Positions 1 through 4,900 of a stretch of 5,469 nt of DNA are shown piece after piece. Below the pieces are notes generated by a model. The model did no database searches. It was not told the DNA's origin and saw nothing but the letters and a program-made list of their open reading frames with translations. Origin of the DNA: Syntrophomonadaceae bacterium (lineage in GTDB: Bacteria > Bacillota > Dethiobacteria > DTU022). How positions within the stretch are numbered: the first letter of the stretch is position 1; every line of letters starts with the position of its first letter. The DNA lies in NCBI GenBank assembly GCA_003552365.1, contig PUKR01000055.1:1-5469 (forward strand). Reading direction: 5' to 3'. Made by a program: the position numbers and the translations under genes.

Positions 1-657
1 ATAACTTATCATGGTGCGGTAATCGCCACCACCGGATTAATTATAATAAATGGAGTGGTCTTTTTTTACCAGTTTTCGCTGGGAGTTGATTTTTTCCCGG
101 TTTTTTTTCACTCCTTTGGATTCATTCCTGCTGCTTTTTGGAATAATCCTGTCGGCGAGTTTTGGACAATATTTACCAGCATGTTTATCCACGGGAATTT
201 TGGTCACCTGCTTGGCAATATGTGGTTTGTTTGGGTTTTTGGGCCCGCCGTTGAAGGACGGTTAGGGTTTCGACGCTTTATGGTCCTTTACTTTCTCTCA
301 GGTATTGCCGCTGCATTGATGCAGGGGATTTTTATGCCGGAGTCCAGTATCCCCATGGTCGGCGCTTCAGGAGCAGTATCGGGCATGCTTGGCGCCTACC
401 TGGTATTATTCCCCCGGGCCAGGATCCTGACGATCATACCCCCGTTTATATTTTTCTTTTTCTGGCTGCCGGCCACCATTTACCTGGGATACTGGCTTGT
501 CTTACAGTTTGTTTATGCTCTTTCCGGGGTAACCGGCGTCGCCTGGTGGGCCCACATCGGTGGTTTTGCCTTAGGGGTTATACTGATGCTGATCATGCGC
601 CCGAAACGCATTTACCGGGCTGATCCTTTCTGGGAATGTTGGCGTGACTATTGCTAA
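1..657 (+). CDS. Rhomboid family intramembrane serine protease (5' partial)
   Basis: Polytopic membrane protease that cleaves transmembrane segments of other membrane proteins. The frame is open from base 1; 218 residues are visible. A GTG at 55 is in frame, but the residues before it (ITYHGAVIATTGLIIINGVV) look like the family's first membrane helix, so the true start is probably 10-20 codons off the left edge. Numbering from the GTG codon, the helix-2 motif HGNFGHLLGN lies at 46-55, matching the family HxxxHxxxN signature. The catalytic serine is S105 in GASG (bases 367-369), followed by a Gly-rich helix, and the catalytic histidine is H167 in WWAHIGG (bases 553-555). Both residues of the Ser-His dyad are present, so the enzyme should be active. 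A hydrophobic stretch at about 124-157 supplies further membrane helices. The short basic C-terminus ends at a TAA that overlaps the A-tract of a palindromic repeat. The substrate is unknown. Confidence 0.93.
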   Translation: MTYHGAVIATTGLIIINGVVFFYQFSLGVDFFPVFFHSFGFIPAAFWNNPVGEFWTIFTSMFIHGNFGHLLGNMWFVWVFGPAVEGRLGFRRFMVLYFLSGIAAALMQGIFMPESSIPMVGASGAVSGMLGAYLVLFPRARILTIIPPFIFFFFWLPATIYLGYWLVLQFVYALSGVTGVAWWAHIGGFALGVILMLIMRPKRIYRADPFWECWRDYC

Positions 658-694
658 AAAGTTGTCAGGGGGACGGGGTTGTTGACAACTTTTT
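656..694 (+). repeat. Palindromic GC-core repeat, copy 1 (terminator-like)
   Basis: A 29-nt unit at 661-689 opens with GTTGTCA, has the core GGGGGACGGGG and closes with TGACAAC. It is flanked by five A (656-660) and at least five T (690-694), so AAAAAGTTGTCA can pair with TGACAACTTTTT in a 12-bp stem with a 15-nt loop. The A-tract includes the last two bases of the rhomboid stop codon. The stem followed by seven T (690-696) could act as a rho-independent terminator for the rhomboid gene, although the stem is AT-rich. The same 39 nt, reverse-complemented, recurs at 3730-3768. Confidence 0.85.
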
Positions 695-758
695 TTGAAG
701 GTCTGAAGATTAATAGATTGTGTAATAGGTTTTAGACAAAGAGGTTAAAATAATAAAC

Positions 759-792
759 AAAAAGTTGTCAACAACCCCGTCCCCCTGACAAC
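759..792 (-). repeat. Palindromic GC-core repeat, copy 2 (inverted)
   Basis: The exact reverse complement of 661-694: 34 nt without a mismatch, including the five flanking A (759-763). The outer T-tract found in the other two copies is missing; the sequence runs straight into ATCGATG. It ends 7 nt before the Shine-Dalgarno AAGGAGG (800-806) of the downstream protease gene, so it lies in that gene's leader or just upstream of it. Confidence 0.85.
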
Positions 793-799
793 ATCGATG

Positions 800-806
800 A
801 AGGAGG
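800..806 (+). promoter_or_regulatory. Shine-Dalgarno site for the SDH-type protease
   Basis: AAGGAGG lies 10 nt before the ATG at 817, a near-perfect anti-16S match. It fixes that ATG as the start, so the N-terminal membrane segment belongs to the protein. Confidence 0.85.
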
Positions 807-816
807 ATTTAGATTA

Positions 817-1650
817 ATGGACATTTTTTTTCAACTTTTTTGGTTGTTTATTATCCTAACGGCACTTAGCCCTTATTTACAGCAGCAGATGCTGCGTTCA
901 ACAAGGACCAGGAAGATGATGGACTTAGAAAAGAAGCGGGGCAGCCGGGTAATAACGCTAATTCACCGCCAGGAAGCTTTAAACATCCTCGGGGTTCCCT
1001 TAACCCGCTATATCAATATTGAGGATTCAGAGCAGGTGCTCACGGCTATCCGCATGACGGACAAAAATGTGCCAATTGATTTGATCCTGCATACGCCGGG
1101 CGGCCTGGTTTTAGCTTCCGAGCAGATTGCCGATGCTCTTTTGCGTCACTCGGGCAAGGTGACTGTATTTGTGCCTCACTATGCCATGTCCGGGGGTACC
1201 ATGGTAGCCATGGCTGCCGATGAAGTGGTAATGGATGAAAATGCTGTCCTCGGCCCGCTCGACCCCCAGCTTGGCCAGTGTCCGGCAGCTTCCGTGATCA
1301 AGGTATTGGAGAAAAAAGAGATGAAGGATATAGATGATCAAACTTTGATTCTTGCCGATGTTGCTGAAAAATCATTGCGCCAGGTTAAGCACACAGCTAA
1401 ATATCTTCTTGAAAAACATATGGACGATGTAATGGCCGAAAAAGCTGCCGAAAAGCTTACCCAGGGAACCTGGACTCACGATTACCCGATCGATGTCAAC
1501 GAAATTTCAGAAATGGGGTTGAACGTGAATACTGATATGCCGGGTGAAATTTACGAATTGATGAGCATGTATCCGCAGCCCCGCACGGCAAGACCCAGCG
1601 TGGAGTATAACCCTGGTCCGGTGTACCCGTCAGGTCCGAAAGAAAAATAA
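817..1650 (+). CDS. Membrane-anchored SDH-type serine protease (ClpP/crotonase fold)
   Basis: 277-aa protein of the serine dehydrogenase proteinase family (PF01972, formerly DUF114), related to SppA and ClpP and found in archaea, Thermotogae and Firmicutes. Residues 3-17 form a hydrophobic N-terminal anchor; the rest is probably cytoplasmic. Family landmarks appear in order: a basic linker (27-44), RGSRVITLIHRQE (41-53), the oxyanion-type segment LILHTPGG (89-96), HYAMSGGT (121-128) with the presumed nucleophile S125 (codon 1189-1191), LGPLDPQLG, and a late WTHDYPI motif. The C-terminal 25 residues are Pro/Gly-rich and look disordered. The length is typical of the family and no conserved block is missing. 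Proteolysis is inferred from family membership; substrates are unknown and the catalytic lysine cannot be assigned by eye. It is preceded by the inverted repeat pair and followed by its own terminator, so it may be transcribed alone. Confidence 0.92.
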   Translation: MDIFFQLFWLFIILTALSPYLQQQMLRSTRTRKMMDLEKKRGSRVITLIHRQEALNILGVPLTRYINIEDSEQVLTAIRMTDKNVPIDLILHTPGGLVLASEQIADALLRHSGKVTVFVPHYAMSGGTMVAMAADEVVMDENAVLGPLDPQLGQCPAASVIKVLEKKEMKDIDDQTLILADVAEKSLRQVKHTAKYLLEKHMDDVMAEKAAEKLTQGTWTHDYPIDVNEISEMGLNVNTDMPGEIYELMSMYPQPRTARPSVEYNPGPVYPSGPKEK

Positions 1651-1700
1651 CGGGAACCGCCATTATGGCATATTTTATCAGGTTAAGTTTAAGGAAACAG

Positions 1701-1739
1701 CCGCCGGAGGGATCTCAATTCAGCTCCCGGCGGTTTTTT
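1701..1739 (+). terminator. Rho-independent terminator after the SDH-type protease
   Basis: CCGCCGG (1701-1707) pairs with CCGGCGG (1727-1733). The stem can extend past one A-C mismatch, and six T follow directly (1734-1739). It lies 50 nt after the stop codon at 1650. Confidence 0.88.
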
Positions 1740-2094
1740 ATTTGCGACCCTGTTGTTGAGATTTATTAAGCAAACGATAATTATTAACCATTATAAAATT
1801 TTAATGCCTGCTGATGAAATGCCATTATAAGACCATAAGCTCATGATTATAATAAGGCAAATGTCTCCATCTATCTTTTTTTTAGCATCCTAATTTTTAT
1901 TAAATACATTAGCTGTGCAATTAACTTTGTCCATTATTCATTAAAAAAATAAGCCCCGATTTATCATGGCACCCGTTATATAATCTGCTAACCGTTTGAT
2001 TCATGAGATTGTGAGCCGCCAAAACCTCTTCTATTAAGGCCTTTTAACTATATTTAAGTTGTCATATTCTTTAACCTGTGTTAACGTTATTTGC
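1740..2094. other. AT-rich intergenic region without a recognisable gene
   Basis: I see no credible ORF, tRNA or known riboswitch here. It holds an imperfect hairpin at 1821-1858 (GCCATTATAA against TTATAATAAGGC, two unpaired A, 16-nt loop), a perfect TATAAT at 1979-1984 without a good -35, and a near-consensus TTGTCA at 2059-2064 whose matching -10 (TAACGT, 2082-2087) is poor. An 18-nt stretch at 1939-1956 is repeated at 3889-3906. The promoter of the downstream fusion gene should lie here but cannot be placed with confidence. Confidence 0.6.
1979..1984 (+). promoter_or_regulatory. Candidate -10 box upstream of the GNAT-nitrilase gene
   Basis: A perfect TATAAT sits about 130 nt before the start codon. 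At 16-18 nt upstream there is only CCGATT-like sequence; TTATCA (1961-1966) is a better -35 but leaves a 12-nt spacer. In DNA this AT-rich the match could be chance. Confidence 0.25.
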
Positions 2095-2100
2095 AGGAGG
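2095..2100 (+). promoter_or_regulatory. Shine-Dalgarno site for the GNAT-nitrilase gene
   Basis: AGGAGG lies 13 nt before ATG 2114, slightly long but usable. It rules out the in-frame GTG at 2078, which lies upstream of it, and disfavours ATG 2141, which has no such site. Confidence 0.75.
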
Positions 2101-2113
2101 TATTAAGCAAGCA

Positions 2114-3730
2114 ATGACTGAACGTATTGATCTATCTAAAATGGAAAAAAAGCTGATTATTAGAAATGTGGAGGAAAGAGATATCGACAAAATTGTCGAG
2201 TTGAGCAAGATCTGCTTCCCCGATATGGACCCCTGGACCAGGGGGCAACTTCAAAGTCACATTGAAATTTTCCCCGAGGGGCAGCATTGTGTGGAATACG
2301 AAGGTAAAATCATCGGCGCCTCCTCAAGTTTAATTATTGATTTTAACGAGTACGAAGACAGGCACACCTTTGATGAGATTACTGACAAAGGATATATTAC
2401 TAACCACGATCCCGAGGGTAAGCATTTATACGGAATTTCAATCATGGTTCATCCCGATTACCGTCGTCTGCATGTGGGAACCCGCATATATGAAGCCCGT
2501 AAGGAACTAGTTCAACGGTTAAATTTAAAAAGTTTCCTTGTCGGTGGACGGATTCCCAATTATCACAAATATGCCGACAAGATGTCGGCTAATGAGTATG
2601 TCAAACAGGTGATCCAGCAAAAGCTGTATGACCCGGTTTTAACTTTTCAGCTCTTGAGCGGGTTTAAACTGAAATGGGTTAACCCGAACTACCTTAATGA
2701 TGACAAGGCCAGCCGCGGTTATGCTGTTTTACTTGAGTGGGATAATGTTGACTATATGCCCAAATCAAAACGCCTGTACCTGCGTGCTTTTCCGGTGCGG
2801 GTTTGTGCCGTGCAATATATGCTGAAAAAAATTGATTCATTTGAAGACTTTGCCAACCAGTGCGAGTATTTTGTTGATGTGGCAGCTTTAGATGAATCCG
2901 ATTTTGTAGTTTTCCCTGAAACATTTACCATCCAGCTGCTTTCCTTTATCAATGAAAAAATTCCCGGCAAACAGGTCCGCCGTTTAGCTGAATATACCGA
3001 GGATTACATCGAACTCTTCAACATGCTGGCGATGAAGCACAATGTCAATATAATTGCCGGTTCGCACTTTGTGGAAGAAAATGACTTGCTTTATAACGTT
3101 AGTTACTTGTTTCGCAGAGACGGGACAATCGATCGGCAGTACAAATTGCACATTACTCCCGATGAACGCAAATGGTGGGCCATTCAACCCGGTAATGAAC
3201 TGAAAGTATTTGATACCGACTGTGGTAAAATAGCCATCTTAATTTGCTACGATACCCAGTTCCCGGAACTTTCCCGCATAGCGGTAGACCGCGGCGCTCG
3301 TATTATATTTACTCCCTTCTGTACCGACGACCGCCAGGGCTATTTGCGGGTGCGTTATTGCTCCCAGGCCCGGGCTGTGGAAAACCAGATATACACGGTT
3401 ATCTCCGGCACAGTGGGGAACTTAACCCATGTTCCCCGCACCGACACCATGTATGCTCAATCCGGGGTATTTTCCCCATCGGACTTTCCCTTTTCTCGCG
3501 ATGGAATTGTCGGTGAATGCAGTGCCAATATCGAAACTATAGTAATTGGCGAAGTTGACCTCGAAATACTGCGTCGAAACCGCATTACCGGGACGGTCAC
3601 CCATATCAAGGATCGTCGCAAAGACCTTTACCAGATTGTTGAGGGAACCCCGGTAAAAGACAGGACTTATGGGGAAGTACCTCAATCCACTTCACCTGAA
3701 GCTGGCCCGGTGGGTGTCACAAAAAAATAA
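2114..3730 (+). CDS. yhcX: GNAT acetyltransferase / nitrilase-family hydrolase fusion (YhcX-like)
   Basis: 538-aa two-domain soluble enzyme resembling Bacillus YhcX (nitrilase superfamily, Rim1-like subgroup with an N-terminal GNAT domain). Residues 14-210 are the acetyltransferase part; VHPDYRRLHVGTRIYEARKEL (112-132) is the acetyl-CoA loop, with His120 where the usual R-x-x-G-x-G/A pattern has its first Gly. GGRIPNYHKY and the segment ending LLEW (to 209) are typical of this fusion family. Residues 226-520 are the carbon-nitrogen hydrolase with a complete catalytic triad: Glu269 in FPETF (codon 2918-2920), Lys344 in YKLH (3143-3145) and Cys378 in ILICYDTQFPE (3245-3247). The last 25-30 residues are Pro/Ser-rich and probably disordered. 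ATG 2114 is chosen for the AGGAGG upstream; ATG 2141 would remove nine residues. The hydrolase should cleave an amide or nitrile; the substrate, and whether acetyl transfer is coupled to it, are unknown. It appears monocistronic. Confidence 0.93.
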   Translation: MTERIDLSKMEKKLIIRNVEERDIDKIVELSKICFPDMDPWTRGQLQSHIEIFPEGQHCVEYEGKIIGASSSLIIDFNEYEDRHTFDEITDKGYITNHDPEGKHLYGISIMVHPDYRRLHVGTRIYEARKELVQRLNLKSFLVGGRIPNYHKYADKMSANEYVKQVIQQKLYDPVLTFQLLSGFKLKWVNPNYLNDDKASRGYAVLLEWDNVDYMPKSKRLYLRAFPVRVCAVQYMLKKIDSFEDFANQCEYFVDVAALDESDFVVFPETFTIQLLSFINEKIPGKQVRRLAEYTEDYIELFNMLAMKHNVNIIAGSHFVEENDLLYNVSYLFRRDGTIDRQYKLHITPDERKWWAIQPGNELKVFDTDCGKIAILICYDTQFPELSRIAVDRGARIIFTPFCTDDRQGYLRVRYCSQARAVENQIYTVISGTVGNLTHVPRTDTMYAQSGVFSPSDFPFSRDGIVGECSANIETIVIGEVDLEILRRNRITGTVTHIKDRRKDLYQIVEGTPVKDRTYGEVPQSTSPEAGPVGVTKK

Positions 3731-3768
3731 AAAAGTTGTCAACAACCCCGTCCCCCTGACAACTTTTT
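3730..3768 (-). repeat. Palindromic GC-core repeat, copy 3 (probable terminator)
   Basis: The 29-nt unit at 3735-3763 is identical to copy 2 and is the reverse complement of copy 1. It is flanked by AAAAA (3730-3734) and TTTTT (3764-3768), giving a 12-bp stem on either strand. The A-tract begins with the last base of the fusion gene's stop codon. As no other hairpin follows that gene, this repeat is the likeliest terminator for it. Confidence 0.85.
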
Positions 3769-3892
3769 GTATTAAATATTTCATGGATTGCTCCAGTTTG
3801 CTGAAAAAACTGTTCGGTTGACATTTTCTGGCATAACACCTTTGCCAGCTATTCCAATGAATTCAGGTGAATTATCTTTAAGTTTACCCATT

Positions 3893-3924
3893 AAAAAAAT
3901 AAGCCCGGGGAGTATTCCCCGGGC
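3893..3924 (-). terminator. Rho-independent terminator of the minus-strand acidic-protein gene
   Basis: On the minus strand, GCCCGGGGA (3924-3916) pairs with TCCCCGGGC (3911-3903) around a 4-nt loop, then TTA and a run of seven T (3899-3893). This strong hairpin lies about 30 nt after the minus-strand stop codon (3956-3958). It is good evidence that the minus-strand ORF is a real transcription unit. Confidence 0.9.
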
Positions 3925-3955
3925 GCCCTATTTGATTTTATATCGCCGGACTATT

Positions 3956-4576
3956 TCAGGCGAACATGTCCATTATTTCTCCTGTATCGCCCTGGTCGGC
4001 ATCAGTGGGACTTTGAGCAGTTTCTTCGGTGTTAGGTTCCTGCTGCTGGATGCCGGATAAATTCTGCTGCACTTCTTCCATGGCTGCTTCATCCGGGTCT
4101 ACAATTCCTTCGCTCTCCGGTTGTGCCTCCGGCGGGTTTTCTCCAGGCGCCGTTTCTACAGCACCTACTTCCATCTGGTCAGCCATGCCATCTAACCGCG
4201 CTTCTGCGGTATCCAATTGGTTTTCAGGAGCAGCATACTGTTCTCTTACCTCCGGGGATACCCGGTCCCTGGGGTCGTTTTCCCAGTACTGGATCACAGC
4301 CCTGGCTCCTTCAAGCATGGCTTCCCTTTTCTCGCCTGCGGCAGAACCTCCTATTCCACCGGGTAATTCTCCTGCCAGTCCACCGGCACTTCCCGGTACC
4401 TGCCCGGCCTGATTATTTAGCACATCGGCCCTTGTTCCTTGAACCTGTTCCCCGGGATTTTGCCCGGGTTGACTAGTTCCGCCGGTGTTGGTTCTAATGT
4501 CCGGCGTCGGCATATTCATTTTTGCTGGTTGCGGCATACCGCCGCCTCCTATGCCGCCGGAAACATTTGACATCAT
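3956..4576 (-). CDS. Hypothetical acidic low-complexity protein, 206 aa
   Basis: I do not recognise this protein. Residues 1-80 are rich in Gly, Pro, Gln and Asn, opening with Met-Ser and a GGIGGGG run. Residues 81-140 are the only segment with a folded or helical look (EKREAMLEGARAVIQYWEN, then a charged stretch). From residue 128 to the end there is no Lys, Arg or His but many Glu and Asp; the protein ends in EIMDMFA. It has no Cys or His, no signal peptide and no membrane segment, so it should be cytoplasmic and largely disordered. The coding call rests on AAGGAGG 11 nt before the first ATG (two tandem ATG codons; the first has the better spacing) and on the strong terminator just past its stop. 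It is convergent with the fusion gene and divergent from the DUF885 gene. A structural, spore-related or adaptor role is conceivable, but nothing in the sequence decides it. Confidence 0.75.
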   Translation of the reverse strand: MMSNVSGGIGGGGMPQPAKMNMPTPDIRTNTGGTSQPGQNPGEQVQGTRADVLNNQAGQVPGSAGGLAGELPGGIGGSAAGEKREAMLEGARAVIQYWENDPRDRVSPEVREQYAAPENQLDTAEARLDGMADQMEVGAVETAPGENPPEAQPESEGIVDPDEAAMEEVQQNLSGIQQQEPNTEETAQSPTDADQGDTGEIMDMFA

Positions 4577-4587
4577 ATTTTTCTAGG

Positions 4588-4594
4588 CCTCCTT
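4588..4594 (-). promoter_or_regulatory. Shine-Dalgarno site of the acidic-protein gene
   Basis: Minus-strand AAGGAGG, 11 nt before ATG 4576. Its first two A bases also lie in the 3' arm of the adjacent hairpin (4593-4611). Confidence 0.8.
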
Positions 4595-4611
4595 TCCAGC
4601 TAGACTGGAAA
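4593..4611 (-). promoter_or_regulatory. Hairpin abutting the Shine-Dalgarno of the acidic-protein gene
   Basis: On the minus strand, TTTCCAG (4611-4605) and CTGGAAA (4599-4593) form a perfect 7-bp stem with a 5-nt loop, directly followed by GGAGG. In the mRNA it would sit against the ribosome binding site. A regulatory role is inferred from position alone. Confidence 0.4.
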
Positions 4612-4827
4612 CGGGTAATTTGCCACTCAACTGGATAGAAGCAAAACCCTGTTTCCGGATTTACCAATTTCCCTCCTTTCAGTACCGGTGTCGGATTAAT
4701 GAGAGCAAAATTAACCACTTTACAAAAGTTTTACATTTTCAGGATAATCACAAGCTGCCCTTGTTTTACCGATCTAAAGATTTTTTGATCTGGGTATCCT
4801 TCTTCTTCTGGCTTAATTAAGTAATGT

Positions 4828-4850
4828 TTTGTGTTAAAATTTGTGTTAAA
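4828..4850 (+). promoter_or_regulatory. Candidate promoter or operator with tandem TTTGTGTTAAA repeat
   Basis: TTTGTGTTAAA occurs at 4828-4838 and again at 4840-4850, a 12-nt period close to one helical turn. TAAAAT (4835-4840) is a 5-of-6 match to a -10 box, but the best -35 at 16 nt spacing (TTAATT, 4813-4818) is weak. It lies about 60 nt before the DUF885 start. It may be a promoter needing an activator, a repressor site, or chance in AT-rich DNA. Confidence 0.3.
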
Positions 4851-4886
4851 GTTTAAAAAGGAAAGCTTTTAAGCGCACAAAAAAGC

Positions 4887-4894
4887 AGGGAGGT
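4887..4894 (+). promoter_or_regulatory. Shine-Dalgarno site for the DUF885 gene
   Basis: AGGGAGGT lies 6 nt before ATG 4901 and supports that start. Confidence 0.75.
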
Positions 4895-4900
4895 AGGATT

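Larger units (their letters stand above)
656..792. mobile_element. REPIN/MITE-like unit of two inverted palindromic repeats
   Basis: Two identical repeats in opposite orientation (661-694 and 759-792) enclose 64 nt of AT-rich DNA (695-758) with no ORF of note. In single strands the pair could form a 34-bp hairpin with a 64-nt loop. Two inverted REP sequences around a short spacer is the arrangement called a REPIN, a non-autonomous element mobilised in other bacteria by REP-associated tyrosine (Y1/IS200-like) transposases. No transposase is present here and no target-site duplication is evident, so mobility is inferred from structure only. A chance arrangement of two separately inserted repeats is the alternative. 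I found no convincing promoter in the spacer for the downstream gene. Confidence 0.5.
4577..4900. other. Divergent intergenic region between the acidic-protein and DUF885 genes
   Basis: 324 nt that must carry promoters for both flanking genes. It contains the minus-strand Shine-Dalgarno and hairpin (4588-4611), a second minus-strand GAAAGGAGGG (4680-4671) with no start codon at good spacing, an imperfect GATC-ended hairpin at 4771-4790, and two TTTGTGTTAAA copies 12 nt apart (4828-4838, 4840-4850). No promoter with both boxes near consensus was found for the minus-strand gene. Confidence 0.6.

Noticed and set aside
50..265. 71-codon plus-strand ORF at the left end
   Set aside because: It overlaps the rhomboid frame, which carries the full family motifs; this frame is only a shadow of it.
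1939..1970. Minus-strand terminator at the A-run near 1941-1949
   Set aside because: There is a T-tract on the minus strand, but no complementary arm for GGGGC lies nearby, so no hairpin forms.
2057..2064. AGTTGTCA as a partial fourth palindromic repeat
   Set aside because: Only 8-9 nt match the repeat's arm and the GC core is absent; chance is enough.
2078..2113. GTG 2078 as the start of the GNAT-nitrilase gene
   Set aside because: It precedes and would include the AGGAGG at 2095-2100, and no ribosome binding site lies before it. The GNAT fold does not need these 12 residues.
656..3768. CRISPR array made of the 29-nt repeats
   Set aside because: Only three copies exist, in mixed orientation and kilobases apart, with no regular spacers and no cas genes.
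3818..3823. Perfect TTGACA as a plus-strand promoter -35 box
   Set aside because: There is no -10-like sequence 16-18 nt downstream, and the next gene in that direction is over 1 kb away.
4029..4412. 127-codon plus-strand ORF opposite the acidic-protein gene (and a 117-codon one at 4123-4476)
   Set aside because: Neither has a ribosome binding site; their Ser/Pro-rich composition is what the complement of the Gly/Glu/Gln-rich gene would give. The minus strand has both a Shine-Dalgarno and a terminator.
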